Notes: generated by a model from the letters alone, not told the origin. A stretch of 64,000 bases of DNA from Poecilobothrus nobilitatus (GCA_947095535.1 OX352772.1:215874222-215938221); one strand, 5' to 3'. Shown: positions 1-12,808, counted from the stretch's first letter. A program made the numbers and translations.

Positions 1-1953
1 TTCTTCTAATATTCAACAAATTTCAACTATTGCAAATCAATAACATAAGCAACTAGACCTTGTATTTGCTTCGAATTGGTACAACTCGTTGATAATTTCA
101 TCTATAATTCCATTAGTTAATATAGATCTTTATCATTCACCTATTTCTTTTACATATTGCTTTAATTCCCCCCAAATAAATGACAGATATAATTCAGAAA
201 CATTTAAATTAAATTTTAACAATTTTAATAACAAATTTTAATGATATCACAAGTAATAATTCCACTAAAATATCTGAGTTTTTTTGTAAGTATTTTTTTA
301 ACACATTTTCCAACTCTGACTCCATCGTTGATACAAACTACTTCCAATATCTTAATAATAATCTTAAAATTTCTTTGAACTTTATTAATCTTGATCGAAA
401 TTTAGTAAAAACGTACTTGGAAAACATTGGTAATAATTCCTTACCTGGACCAGGTTTAGTTCCAGAGATAATCTTAAAAAATTGTGCTAGATCTCTGGCA
501 TTACCTTTATCGATACTTTTTAGAACTTCTCTACTAACAGGCATATTTCCCGATTTATGGAAAGAAGCTTATATTAGACCAATGCATAAAAAAGGTGCTA
601 AAAATGATGTTACTAATTATCGTCCTATAGCCAAACTATTATGTATACGAAAAGTGTTTGAGAAAATAATTTTTGACAATATATATTTGAATTGCGCTAA
701 AACTTTAGTCTCTAATCAACATGGCTTTGTCAAAAAAAAGCCAACCGTAACTAACCTCGTTGAAACAATTTCTATATTAATTAATAATATGGAATCAAGA
801 GCTCAAACCGATGTCATGTATAGTGACATGAGTAAAGTTTTTGATTTGCTGCCGCATGATATTATTTTGTTAAAACTTAAAAAATTAGGGTTCCCGACCT
901 ATCTTCTTAAATGGATTGAATCTTATCTTATTGATCGACATTACAAGGTTCTATTTAGAGATATCGTTTCCTCTTCTTTTGTAGCAAACTCTGGCGTTCC
1001 ACAAGGAAGTCATCTAGGTCCGTTATTTTTTATACTTTCAATTAATGATGTTGTTTCAAAAATTGAATATAATAACGTTCTTATTTACTTCAATCATCCT
1101 CTATGATTGTTACCTTAATAATCAAATCATTCCCTAAGTAGAATTCATCAAAGATCTAGGTATATATTTCGATAATAAACTTAATTTCACACTTCACTAT
1201 AATTATATTATCAACAAAGCAAATTCAATGCTAGGCTTCATTAAAAGATGGTCAAAAGAATTTACTGATCCATTCGTTACCAAATCTCTTAATATCAGCC
1301 TAGTTCGACCAAATTTGGAATATGCCAGCCAAGTATGGTCACCATAATTTAATATACATATTAATAGCATTGAATCAGTTCAAAAAAACTTCTTATGGTT
1401 TACCCTCAACCATTTAAACTGGGATGATCCTAATAACGTACCTCCATATGAGCACAGATTAAATCTGATCAACTTAACTTCGCTCGTAAAAAGACGTGAT
1501 TTAGCTGATGTTATTTTCGTTATGGATGTTATAAATAAAACTACGGATTCGATGTTCATTCGGAGTAAAATTTTACTAAACAGTAACACTCGAACGAAAT
1601 CTCCGGATATGTTCATAATACCTTTTCATAGAACCATGTATGGGAAATTCGAACCAATAAACAGATTGCTAATTAAGGGCAATAAGTACAAAAATCAGAT
1701 TAATGCATCAAACACTAAGCAAAAACTCAATTCGCTCATATCAAACTTATAAATTCATAAATTCATAATTACAAAATAAATTGTAAATTCATAGTTACTG
1801 ATGCAATTTTATAAACTTACTCTAACTAATACAGTATTTATAATTTAAAATAAAAAGAATTAAATTAACTTAATTTAAGTAAAATTTCGCAACATTGCAT
1901 TAATTTGTTATATTAAATTGAATTGTAATTGTATTATTAATTACAAAAAAAAA
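1..1953 (+). pseudogene. Non-LTR (Jockey-like) LINE ORF2 remnant, cut by window start
   Basis: Remnant of a LINE endonuclease/reverse transcriptase. Before about 240 the translation looks like the end of an APE-type endonuclease (a stretch beginning QLDLVF). The clearest open segment, 375-1106, holds the RT fingers motif NYRPIA, the first catalytic region SDMSKVFDLLPHD (normally D..KAFD) and VPQGSHLGPLFF. The box that should be FADD reads IYFNHP just before a stop, so the catalytic aspartates are lost. From about 1135 to 1752 the thumb and C-terminal part follow (INKANSMLGFI, LEYASQVWSP). It has several stops and frameshifts. An A-run at 1943-1953 is the probable 3' tail. It resembles the LINE at 45440-46534 in the C-terminal half (WSKEF, YASQVWSP), so both probably belong to one family. 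Dead copy. Confidence 0.88.
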
Positions 1954-1971
1954 AGAAGAAACTTATATAAC

Positions 1972-2673
1972 TTAATTACGGATCATCTCCCTGTAGCGAT
2001 TTCCATTGGCCGTAATCGCATTTCCATTTGCGTTTTCAAAAAAATATGGTCCGATGATTCCTCCTGACCACAAACCACACCAAACCGTAACTTTTTGTGG
2101 ATGTACTGGTTGCTCTAAGATAACCCTTGGATTCTCTTCACCCCAAATGCGGCAATTCTGTTTATTGACGTAGCCATTGAGCTGGAAATGAGCTTCGTCG
2201 GTGAAGATTATTTTGTTAAAAAAATTCTCATTTTCTTCTTGTTTTTCGATTGCCCAAGAAACGAATTGCCGACGTAATGCATGGTCAGTTGGTTTTAATT
2301 CTTGCGTCAACTGGATCTTATAAGCCTTTAAATGGAGATCACGATGCAAAATGTTGAATAATGTGGATGGTTTGATGTTTAATTGCTGCGAACGATGACG
2401 AATGGAAGTTTTTGGATCTTCTTCAACACTTCTGCTCACAGCTGCTACATTCTCGGTTGAACGGCCACTACGTTGATAAATGTTGCCTCTGTTATCAAGA
2501 ACAGATCCAGTTTCTAGAAATTTATCAACCATCAGCTTGATGGCACGATTTGTTGGAGCATTTTCTCTACCAAATTTTGTTCGAAATTTCCTAATTACAT
2601 CTTGAAAACTTTTACCATTTACAAAAAATGTTGTAATAACAAAAACACGTTGTTCCTTCGTGTAGCGTTCCAT
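1972..2673 (-). pseudogene. Tc1/mariner-superfamily transposase, C-terminally truncated
   Basis: Start chosen at the Met of MERYTKEQRVF (2673); the longer frame to 2772 only adds a hydrophobic leader with no family likeness. N-terminal helix-turn-helix region (KFRTKFGRENAPTNRAIKLM), then RSGRSTENVAAV and SIRHRSQQLNI, matching the bipartite DNA-binding part of a mariner family common in insects. The first catalytic Asp lies in IIFTDEAHF, followed by NKQNCRIWGEENP and VTVWCGLW. The frame ends after ANGNRYREMIRN, before the second Asp (usually in a QDGA-type motif) and the last acidic residue. About 230 residues remain of a usual 340-350, so it cannot be active. The open frame is uninterrupted, suggesting a fairly recent truncation. 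Confidence 0.9.
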
Positions 2674-3000
2674 ATTAACTAACCGGAATGTATTTAGAAT
2701 ATACCTAAAGAAACCTCGTATAAAAATTGCAGGTAGAAAAAAAATGGCGGCAAAATCAAAATGATACCTCAATTTTGAACACCCTTTTGAATATTTTGAA
2801 TTTTTGAATTTTAATGTAAATTTAATTTGTAATTTCTATTGTACCTTATTTGAATTAAATAAGAAATGAATAAATAAATATTGTTCCATTTTGATTTTTA
2901 ATTTATTGTGGATTATTTTTAATTTATGTGTAATTTTGACTGTTATTAATAACAGCTGATAATTCCCTTAAGCTATCATTGCCTAAGTAGCATGGAAGGA
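2674..3000. other. Mariner 5' flank and AT-rich DNA
   Basis: Holds the leader of the minus-strand transposase and, near 2766-2790, a stretch reading AATTTTGAACACCC that is a plausible terminal inverted repeat, but the partner end is missing. No coding sequence seen. Confidence 0.4.
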
Positions 3001-3002
3001 TT

Positions 3003-4490
3003 TTATAGAAGATAGGAGAAAAATTTCTGTTTAATATTGTTAATATTGAAAAGATTTAAAAAAATATGGGAATCTATTTTAATGTTTCCAGCTACAGAAT
3101 TAGCGTAAAAGATTTTATCATTTGGTCTTGTATTTCTGGTTAGCGACGATTGTATGTAGTTATTATTAGAACCTGTGTCAATCAATATTTTTATCGTCCG
3201 CTCTTCGTCTTGCACTTAAAATATGGAAGCGAAGACCTTTCTACTCTAAAAAATTATTATCGGACAATTCTGTTTGCTCAACTGTGTGTAGTTCATTATC
3301 AAATTCCCCAAATTCCACATTTGCGATTTGATCATAGATGTCAATTTCGGCCTGCTGAATATCATCATAATTTTGGCTCTCATCTTAGCTGGTGCTATAT
3401 GGTAGTTCCTCTGGAATTTGTTTGGTGGAATTTTCTGGAGGTATTTTTCCCATGAACCTACTTTGTTGAGGTTTGTTTGCATAATTTATTGCTTTAGTTC
3501 GCCAACTTTGATTAACTTCCATTAGTTGAGGTCTTGGTGCTAGTGGACAAGGTGAATCAAGGAAATTATTTTTTGTTTAATTTGGTGAATAATTAAATTG
3601 CGGAGTATTTATGAAATGGTATTGAGGTCGCGGACTGAAGTTATTATACGGTTGCGGTATGTAAGTTAGTTCTGGATAAAAATATTTATATGTTAGATCT
3701 GAACTATCATTATTTCTACGGGATTGATTTTGTATTTGGCTGTGCTTTCTATTATTTTGGTGGTTCATAGCATGGTTAGATCTGTAAGTTTAGTTCTCCA
3801 ATTTCAAACATAAATGCAACGCTTGAGATAAGTCAGTTAGTTCGCGTATGCCCATTAATTTTGGTAGTTCACCATTTAGTCCCCAAATGAAAGTATTTAA
3901 AGCTTTCCGTCTATATGTATCTGTCAGTAACTTAAGAGTTTCATTACCAGCATTTAAACATGAAATTTTATTTGGAATTAATGAAAGGTGGAAGTATACC
4001 TTTTGATAAAATTCTTGAATTGATGAAATTCCTTGGATTAAGGAAGTCATCTGGTAATCTAAAGTACCTAAATCCCTCTTGTCGGCATAATACATCGAAA
4101 GACACCAGCATATGGCCTTCTATTCTAGTGGAGTATTATAAGCCTCCAAAGCAATAGCCGCATTTCCAGTAATTTTGTTACGGGTTATGTTGATAATGCC
4201 GCAATATTTTAGGGTACCTTTTAAGTTATCGTAAATCTGAAGAATGCGATCTACGCTTTTTTTCCATGAGCTAAATTCCTCTGGGTTACCTGAAAATTCC
4301 CTGAGACATTTCACAACATAAGGAATTTTGTCAAGATCATTCAGATTTTCACGATGTTCAGGGTTAATAGTTCTATACCGTTAACTAATTCTGAATTTAG
4401 ATTTATAATTGAATTGCCTAAAGTATAACCTTGAGAAATAAAAATACGGCTTACTATATTACTAATGAGTGTTTCCAACTCTTGTTGGAA
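3003..4490 (-). pseudogene. Ty3/Gypsy gag-protease remnant
   Basis: Read 4490 to 3003. Gag segments: KCLREFSGNPEEFSSWKK (about 4314-4260), then a region with YYADKRDLGTLDYQM and FYQKVYFHLSLI (4095-3790) ending ALHLCLKLEN, then an Asn/Gln-rich C-terminal part (3768-3577). An acidic gag tail follows in another frame. At 3215-3003 an aspartic-protease start is present: KILIDTGSNNNYIQ carries the DTG active site. Reverse transcriptase and integrase are absent, so the element is truncated. There are stops and frameshifts between segments. The upstream edge is cut by the Helitron-like unit starting at 4492. The gag resembles insect Gypsy elements by memory of the family, not by search. Confidence 0.8.
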
Positions 4491-4491
4491 A

Positions 4492-6803
4492 TCTAATAAA
4501 TAAGGAAGAAATTCTGTATGTTTGTGCCCTTTTCACGTAAAAACCACTAGTACGATTGCAACCAAATTTTGCAGAAACATTTGCACGAGCATGGAAGGAG
4601 TTATAGGCTATATCGCGTTTCGGTTCATTAACCCATTGCGGCCCGAGAGCAATTGAAAGCTATTTCGTTTTTTCGTTGTCCTGCCTGAACAATTTGATAG
4701 ATTGAGTTGAAAATTTGTAGAAATGTTCTTCTTAGCTTTGGGCGGGCATCGAAGAAATTAGGATGCAATATGTTACCCGGATTCGGCCCGGCGGGCTTCC
4801 AAAAAAATTTTTGTTTCCGATTTATGTCCAATTTTGTATGATGGTTTTATGGTCTGAAAGCATGCCTGTGAGAAAATTGTATGAAGTTCCAGTAACCCGT
4901 TTGGGTGCGAGAGCCGAACGAAGTACACTAAATTTTCTTGTTGTCCTGCTTAAACGGTTTAATCAATTGATTTAAAAATTAGCAAAATTGTTGCTCTTTA
5001 GCAGAAAAGCTCACTACATTAATTTGGATAAGATCCATTAACACATTTCGGCATGATAGACTATCAAAAAAAATTTTTCTAATTTTTGTCTAATTAGGCA
5101 GGATGAATTTATAGTTCTAAATAAAGACTGTGACTAAATGTTTGTTAACGTTTGTTAACGCATTTTCGCACCAGCACCTATTAAAAATATTCTGCCTAAA
5201 TTTTTGTATTGTTATTATTATTAAAAAAAATTTCCAACACTGCTTACTTTTATCTATACTGTTTTAATATTCCATAAAAAGCTTTCATTGCAAATTTTTA
5301 ATATATCACAGTAATTAAAATAACCTTATTAAGTATCTTAAGAATACTGTGTTTAAAAGCTGGTTTTCATGAGAAAAAAATATCCACGAAATTGTTAGAT
5401 CATAGGCAGAAGATACAAAAATGACATTTATGTAAAAGAGAAAACTCTATAAAAATATAATTCAACGATATTTTTATTTTGCTGAATAGCGTCCATAAAT
5501 TAGCTGAATATCGTCTAAAAATTCTTTGGAGAATTATTCCATTTGATTTTATCAACGATATTTCTGAGTATATATTTTTTTCTCCCTCTTTCGGTAATAC
5601 ACATTGGTAATACACTATATTTTTTTCTCTTTCTAAAATTGCGATAATATCCAAGAAATTTCTTATGAAAACCAGCCTTAAGTCTTAACAACATAACATT
5701 TCCGGCAGTTATTACAAAACAGAAATAATCTCCTCCATTCGACAATCATTATGTCATCATACAGGATTGCATTATTTGTGTACCTATATAAGATGTATGT
5801 GTATAACATATTTCCCAAACATATCACTAAAATATGTACATGTATATACGTATATTTAAAAATACTATAAACATAATCAATTCAATTAGAAAACATATTC
5901 CCATTTCTGTACAGTATTTAATCAAAAATGAGTACATATATATTTACAACCCTTAATACATGAGTTATTTATATTTAAGAAACCAAACCTGAGTACATAT
6001 ATATTAAAGAAACCCTTATATTCTTATCTATATACAGTTTGTACACATATTTTTAGCATATATCCATTTGAAATCATAATTACTTATTAGAAAAAGTTAG
6101 CGCAAAAAACTTCTAGTCGATTTTAAAGGCAAAATACAATCCTGTCTTTTTATATTATAAAAATATGTTAAACAGAACTTGAAATATATGCATTTAAAAA
6201 GAAGCTCTTTCAAAGTTTGATATGTAGGTGCTATAGGAGCTGTAACCGTCAAGGTTCATAAAAAAGTTGTTCTATTAAATTGCTCTTTTAAGAGACCTAT
6301 GCATACCTAATATTTCATTGCTCTTTATTAAATAGTGTATAAGGTTTGTAAACAGACGGACGGACAGAGTGAAACTTTTCGGAGTGAAATTTTTCAAAAT
6401 GTGCTTAAAAATATAATTCGTAAAAACATGAAGTTTTTACGAACGACATTACTTATGAAAAAAAATGTATTACATTATGGTCTTTTATAATTGAAATGCG
6501 ATTTTACATTCGGTATTTGCGAATATATTGTTTAAACTCACTAGGTCCTAATAGTGTACTAAAGAGATTACTGTTTCCTTAAAAGATTTTTTGTAAACGA
6601 GTTGTCTCTAATTATTTGCTCTGTTTATTAAATTTAATTAAATGTAATAAAAAATAGAATATTAACTATCAGCATCTGTAAATGCATTGTAATAAGTTAA
6701 CTACATATATAAATTAAATTATATTAACGCAAAAGCAAAAGTTAATAATTTTTATTTCATAAAGCCAACAAAATACTCCGGGCAACGCCGGGTACTTTGT
6801 TAG
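4492..6803 (+). mobile_element. Helitron-like non-autonomous element, unit A
   Basis: Starts TCTAATAAATAAGG directly after an A and ends GTACTTTGTTAG directly before a T. A short hairpin (CCGG at 6778-6781 pairing with CCGG at 6788-6791) lies 12 nt before the end. A 5'-TC, a 3' hairpin 10-12 nt from a CTRR-like end, and insertion between A and T without target duplication are Helitron hallmarks; here the end is TTAG rather than CTRR. No Rep/helicase is encoded. Near 6350-6420 it carries a (GACG)n tract with flanks like those at 61660-61700, linking it to the DINE-like repeats further on. The next unit starts at the very next base. Confidence 0.6.
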
Positions 6804-7199
6804 TCTAATAAATAAGGAAGAAATTCTGTTTGTTTGTGCCCTTTTCACGTAAAAATCACCAGTCCGATTGCAACCAAATTTTGCAGGAACATTTCTACGA
6901 CCCCGGAAAGTGTTATAGGCTATATTGCGTTTCGGTTCATTAATCTATTGCGACACGAGAGCCTTTTAAGGCTTTTTCGTTTTTTCGTTGTCCTGCTTAA
7001 ACGGTTCGATCGATTGAGTTGAAAATTTGTACAAATATTCTCCTAAGCTTTGGGTGGTGAAGAAATTTGGATGCAACATGTTACTTGGATTCAGCCTGGC
7101 GGGCTTTCAAAAAATTTTTGTTTCCGATTTATGTCCAATTTTGTATGGTGGTTTTATGTTCTAAAAAAAACTCTGTGCCAAATTTTTATGAAGTTCCGG

Positions 7200-8060
7200 T
7201 AACCCGTTTGGGCACGAGACCCGAACGAAGTTTATTAAATTTTTTTGTGGTCCTGCTTAAAAGGTTTAATCAATTGATTTGAAAATTCGCAAAATTCTTA
7301 CTTTTTAGCAGAAAAGCTCACTGCGCTAATTTGGTTACGACCCATTAACCCGTTTCGGCTCCAGAGCTCACTGAAGTTTTCTAATTTACTTTGTTGTCGT
7401 GCTTAAACGGTTTTACCAATTGAATTGAAAATTTACAAAAGTATAGCTCTTCGTCCCACAACATCAATCAGTTGATTTGGGTACGATCCCTTAACCCGTT
7501 TCGGCACCAGGGCTGACTGAAGTTTTTTATATTATTTTGTTGTCGCGCTTAAACGGTTTAACCAATTGAGTTGAAAATTTACAAAAGTGTAGCTTTTCCC
7601 CCCAGAACATCAATCAGTTGATTTAATTACGATCCATTAACTCGTTTCGGCACCAGGGCTCAATTAAGTTTTATAATTTTTTTGTTGTCGCTCTTAAACG
7701 GTTTTACCAATTGATTTGAAAATTTACAAAAGCGTAGCTCTTCGCCCCAGAACATCATTCAGTTGATTTTGTTACGAGCCGTTAATTCGTTTGGGCACCA
7801 AGGCTAAATGAATTTTTTAAATATCTTTCTTGTCGCGATTAAACGTTTTAACCAATTGAGTTGAAAATTTACAAAAGTATAGCTCTTCACCGCAAAAGCT
7901 CACTCAGTTGATTTGGTTACGATTGGTTATTGATTTGGTTATTAAACAGTTTCGGCACCAAGGCCCATTGAAATTTTTTAATTTCTTTGTTGTCGCGCTT
8001 AAACGGTTTGACTAATTGAGTTCAAAATTTACAAAAGTGTATGTCTTTATCACTAAAGCT
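7200..8060 (+). repeat. ~146-bp minisatellite inside Helitron unit B
   Basis: The marker CGTTT[CG]GG recurs at about 7206, 7351, 7497, 7643, 7789 and 7948, a period of ~146 bp (last interval 159). Each unit contains a TTAACCCGTTTCGGCACC-type start and a TGAAAATTTACAAAAG-type middle. Unit A has only about one or two equivalents near 4896-5050. Confidence 0.8.
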
Positions 8061-8893
8061 TTCTGAGTTGATTTTGTTACAGCGGCACACAAACTCATTC
8101 AATATATTTTGTCATGATACATTAACACATTTCGGAACGATAGACTATCAAAAAAATGTTTTCTAATTTTTGTCTATTTAGTCAAGATGAATTTATGGTT
8201 CTAAATAAAGACTGTGACAAAATGTTTGTTAACGTTTGTTAACCCGTTAAAAATATTCTACCTAATTTTTTGTATTGTTATTATTATTAAAAAAAATTTC
8301 CAACACTGTTTACTTTTATCTATACTATTTTAATATACCATAAAAAGCTTTCATTGCAAATTTCTAATATATAACAGTAATTAAAATAACCTTATTAAGT
8401 ATCTTAAGAATACTGTGTTTAAAAGCTGGTTTTCATGAGAAAAAAATATCCACGAAATTGTTAGATCATAGGCAGAAGATACAAAAATGACATTTATGTA
8501 AAAGAGAAAACTCTATAAAAATATAATTCAACGATATTTTTATTTTGCTGAATAGCGTCCATAAATTAGCTGAATATCGTCTATAAATTTTAGACAAGTA
8601 TTTCATCTGATTTTATCAACGATATTTCTGAGTACATATTTTTTTCTCCCTCTTTCCCATTGGTAATATATGTTTTTATCTTTCTAAAATTGCGATAATA
8701 TCCACGAAATTTCTCATGAAAACCAGCCTTAAGTCTTAACAACATAACATTTTCGGCCGTTGTTAAAAACACAAATAATCTCCTCCATACGACAATCATC
8801 ATGTCATCATTCAGGAATGCATTGCTAACATGTGGTGTACCTATACAAAATGTATGTGTATAACATATTTCCCAAAAAATATCATTGAAATAT

Positions 8894-8901
8894 GTAGGTA
8901 C
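8894..8901 (+). repeat. Left 8-bp target duplication of hAT element
   Basis: GTAGGTAC, repeated exactly at 10185-10192. Unit A around 5840 supplies the matching uninterrupted site. Confidence 0.85.
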
Positions 8902-10184
8902 CAGTAGCGGCTTCTCCTAAGATTCAACTAATTCACTGAATCAGTCGTAAAAATTTTAACTTTACTTAAAACCTAAAAGTTTTAAAAAATTTAAAAATTC
9001 TTTACATATATGTATACTTTATATTTTATTGATCACAACAAAAGAGAGCCCATATTTTGGTGCCAAATGCCAATATCAATTTGACCATAGATTCAATAGA
9101 AGCAATTGAATCCACAATATTACATAATTCTTCTATATTTTTATTTTTGTTATTTGCATACATGCATTTAAATATTTAATACATATCTATCTATGAATCT
9201 ATGAAAAAATGATCCAAACAAAATTTTATTTTTATTTTCTCTTCTGCGAATTCGAAATTTTTTTTTTTTGCTTACGTATTTTTAAGATTTTTTAACATTC
9301 AACGAAGATTCAATTTTATGCTGTGAATCTAAGCAAAATAATAGTTATGTATTTGTATTGTGTTTTATAAAGAAAAACAAAATAAAAAAACCAAAGAAAA
9401 ATATCGACCAAGAGAGAATAAAGAAACAAAAATTGTGAATTGATTTGAGAGTTGAGTTGCCTTTTGAGGCTTAAGAGATGAGAGACTATTTTCTCATTTT
9501 ATTTAGCATTTACGTTTATTCTTTGCTCATACATTTTCATAGTATGTATACTTAATACATAGATACTTAATTTTATTTCACAAATCATAAATCTTAGAAG
9601 ATTCAATATAAGAAAATGAATCCATGATTTATGACTAGTGTGTAATACTGTAATATCAAGTAATAATGAGTAATGAATGAGATTTAATTTATAAAAATTT
9701 TTTTCGTTATGTATATTCATACTTATTGTATGTATATTCATACTTATTGTATGTATATTCATCATACTATAATTATTGATAAATTTAAGCTTTTTAAGTT
9801 GATTTGATTTTAAAAAATTTGAAGATTTTGAAAAAAATTTTCCAATTAGTTATTTTAATTCATTAAAAGATACTTTTCTTTCAATTTTCAATTTTAGTTC
9901 TTTCAGAAATGATTAAATTTTAGTTTATAAATACAAGATTTTCGCAAATTTCAAAAAAAAAAATTGTTTGGTGGATAGTATAAAAGAAGCATTCAAACTT
10001 GCATTATTAATAGAAACTATACCAGCAGAAAAAATTTTTTCTAGCTTAAAAAATATAAAAATTTAAGTTCGAAATTCAATGAGGCAAGACAGAATGTCTA
10101 GTTTATCATTAATTTATATTGAAAAAAAAAGTGTTGCAAGAACTTGTAATAAAATAATCTTTTCTGGTAGCCGCCAGTTTTCTG
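8902..10184 (+). mobile_element. hAT-superfamily transposon (internally decayed)
   Basis: 1,283 bp between two GTAGGTAC copies. The left end is CAGTAGCGGCTTCTCC; the reverse complement of the right end is CAGAAAACTGGCGGCT, so the two share CAG and a GCGGCT block offset by a few bases. An 8-bp duplication with a CAG start and a GCGGC-type subterminal block fits hAT elements. The interior is AT-rich; only the very end of the transposase is still readable. Confidence 0.8.
9986..10130 (+). pseudogene. hAT transposase C-terminal dimerisation domain remnant
   Basis: Translates as LLIETIPAEKIFSSLKNIKI, a stop, then VRNSMRQDRMSSLSLIYIEK. This matches the hAT C-terminal dimerisation block (pattern A-E-R-[ST]-F-S-x-L-K-x-I-K, then R-x-x-M-x-Q-x-R-L-x-x-L). 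One in-frame stop separates the halves and no upstream catalytic domain can be read, so this is a relic of the element's own gene. The match rests on recognising the motif. Confidence 0.75.
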
Positions 10185-11017
10185 GTAGGTACATACTATA
10201 TGTATAATGTGCTTATGTTTTAAAAAATAGCATTATCTTCAATTAGAAAACATATTCACATTTCTGTACAGTATTTAATCAAAAATGAGTACATATCTAT
10301 TTACAAGCCTTAATACATGAGTTATTTATATTTAAGAAACCAACCCTGAGTACATATATATTTAAGAAACCCTTACATTCTTATCTATGTACAGTTTGTA
10401 CACATATTTTTAGCATATATTAATTTGAAATCAAAATTACTTATTAGAAAAAGTTAGCTCAAAAAAATTCTGGTTGATTTTAAAGGCAAAAAATAATCCT
10501 GTCTTTTTATATTATAAAAATATATTAATCAGAAACTGAAATGTAAGCATTTAAAAAGAAGCTCTTTGAAAATATGAAGAGATGTAGGTGCTTTAGGAGC
10601 TGTAAGCGTGAGGCTACATAAAAAAGTTGTTCTACAAGATTGCTCTTCTAAGAGATCTATGTATGGCTAATATTTCATGCTCTTTATTAAACACTGTATA
10701 AGGTTTGTAAACAGACGGACGGACAGAGCGAAACTTTTCGGAGTGAAATTTTTCAAAATGTGCTTAAAAGTATAATTCGAAAAAACATAAAGTCACATTA
10801 CTGCCGAAAAAAAATGTATTACATTATGGTCCTTTATGAAATGTGATTTTATGTTTCGGTATTATCGAATAATGTTATATTGCGAAAACTCACTTCGCCC
10901 CAATAGTATACTCAATAGATTACTGATTTCTTTAAAAATTTTTGTAAACGAATTGTATCTAATTCTTCTCTCTGTTTATTTAATTTGCTAAAAAAAAATG
11001 AATGAAATGTAATTAAA

Positions 11018-12468
11018 TTTTTTATTTTTTTTGTTGGGTTGGTGGAAGACTCGAAAGTCACCAAGAGGAACTGCACGTGCTTCCTCAGGGTAGTGTTGGA
11101 CTTTAACCAACCAAAACCACCTCCTTTTTAAAACCAAACTTTAGGATGGAACCTTTAATACAAATGTACAGTTTCGTTTTGTCGATAGGGATGTGGGAAG
11201 TATAATTGCGGAAAATGGAATTAGGAATTTTTGGATTATGGGGGATAGGTAGGAAAATTTGGAGGCACATTTTGAAGAAAGATGTTAATGTTCTTCTTAA
11301 ACTTAAGTAAATCATACGCATATGAATTACCAACTTTAGGAAACACATGCGATGGTATATAGTTCCACAAACGGGACGTGCGCATGACAAACGAATTTCC
11401 ATAAGCTGTATTTCGCCATCTTGATATCTCTACATGGTAGGGATGAGCTTCAGCTGCGCACCTTGTTTCTCGTTGGAAAACTTTGAGTGGAGGCATTAAC
11501 TGCTTTATTTCATTGGAGCAGGTGTTAATCCCTACGAGATATCTATAAAACAAGGTTAGTGACCCAACTGTACGATGATGACTGACCGAAGTGAGCATTG
11601 AAGTTACACTGGGGTCGTTGATAAGACGAATAGCTCTGTTTTGCACATTATTTAGATAACCCAGTGCTGTTTGAGGGCCTGCAGCCCAAATGTGTGCATT
11701 ATACTCCATTTTCGGCCGAATGTAAGTTTTATAGATATTGAGAAGATCAGATGCAGAAAAGTAAGTTTTGCAGCGGTAAAAAAAACCCAAACATTTAGCT
11801 GCATCCTTAGCTATACGAAAAATGTAATTTGACCAAGTCAATTTTTGGTTTAACTCGATAACCAACATTTTTAAATCTGTTGAATGCTGCAAAACTTCTC
11901 CATGAAATAATAGGTTGGGAATAGTAGTGGCAATTTGTCGCGAGATCAGACTGCATTGTGTTTTTTTCGTGTTGAAATCAACTCTGTTCACCCCATTTTT
12001 GAATTTTTGCTAAATCGTTATTTAGCTCACTAATAGTGAAATTTTTTGCTGTTATATTAATCTGGTGATTAGTGTTACAGCGGCTATGAAATTCATAGGA
12101 AGCTGTAATAGGATCGTACGATTCGAAAGGAAATCTCCAATCCATTTTAGAAAGACCCTACCTAGACGTATTGCATTGCATTTTACCAATAGAGCATCGT
12201 GCCAAACTCGATCGAAAGCCTTAGAAATATCAAGAGCCACAACATCAGACTCACCAGAATTATGAAGGCTGATGCTTAGCTTCTCACAAAGGTAAGTCAT
12301 GATATCACCGGTTAAACGACGGGCTCTGAACCCGTATTGACGATCATAAAGCAGATCTTTGTGATCCAGGTATTTCAGAAGCTTTTGGTTCACAATTTTC
12401 TCCATTACTTTGGAGAGGACCGAAGGTTATAGCTATGGGGCGTAGTTAGATGGATCGCTTTTATTACC
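11018..12468 (-). pseudogene. Jockey-like LINE, 3' part of RT ORF (downstream half of a split element)
   Basis: Read 12468 to 11018. Starts inside the RT fingers (SDPSNYAP, then SKVMEKIVNQKLL), followed by YGFRARRLTGD and LDISKAFDRVWHDALL (first catalytic Asp present). After FLSNRT the frame jumps to NNDLAKIQKWG and then the long open C-terminal part 11991-11236 (YIRPKMEYNAHIW, NNVQNRAIRLI). The stretch that should hold PQGS and the FADD catalytic box is deleted around 11990-12100, so it is non-functional. A T-rich tract at 11018-11032 is the poly-A tail of the minus-strand element. The matching upstream half lies at 39714-40010, beyond the Polinton. Confidence 0.92.
12463..12468 (+). repeat. 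Left 6-bp target duplication of the Polinton
   Basis: ATTACC, repeated at 39714-39719. Six-base duplications are the norm for Polinton integrase. Both copies lie in the same Jockey LINE reading frame, which becomes continuous if one copy and the insert are left out. Confidence 0.95.
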
Positions 12469-12808
12469 AGTAGTGTGTATATGCCGATTTTGGCCATATA
12501 GGGAGTAAAATTTTAATATGAAAAAATTGTTATAAAAAGTAAAAATAGAGCTTTTATGAATTTTTTTTCTTTTATTGTAATTGTCAATCAAATACAACTT
12601 TGTAAAGTGTGTATTGTTGATGATGTCTGCTCTTGACAATAAATTGTCAATCAAATACAACTTTGTAAAGTGTGTATTGTTGATGATGTCTGCTCTTGAC
12701 AATAAATTGTCAATCAAATGCGACTTTGTAGAGTGATAATGTTTGCCATTATGTTTGCCAGAGTGATAATGTTTGCCATTACTACAAATAATGTATTAAA
12801 TAATAACA
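12469..12808 (+). repeat. Polinton left terminal inverted repeat
   Basis: About 340 bp, matching the right end in reverse complement out to TAATGTATTAAATAATAA (12787-12806). It contains about two copies of a 63-bp unit (12590-12720), each with the near-palindrome GACAATTTATTGTC on the opposite strand. The right end carries three full units, so the two TIRs differ in length. Confidence 0.9.

Larger units (their letters stand above)
6804..11017 (+). mobile_element. Helitron-like element, unit B, expanded and interrupted
   Basis: Begins with the same TCTAATAAATAAGG and follows unit A for its whole length with moderate divergence (for instance 8280-8560 against 5220-5500, and 10240-10980 against 5870-6640). 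It differs by a minisatellite expansion at ~7200-8060 and by the hAT insertion 8902-10184. Its own 3' hairpin end is missing: homology stops near 11017, where the poly-A end of the minus-strand Jockey LINE begins. Confidence 0.6.

Noticed and set aside
9499..9765. 88-codon minus-strand frame with repeated MNIHTIS
   Set aside because: Translation of an ATGTATATTCATACTTATTGT tandem repeat inside the hAT element.
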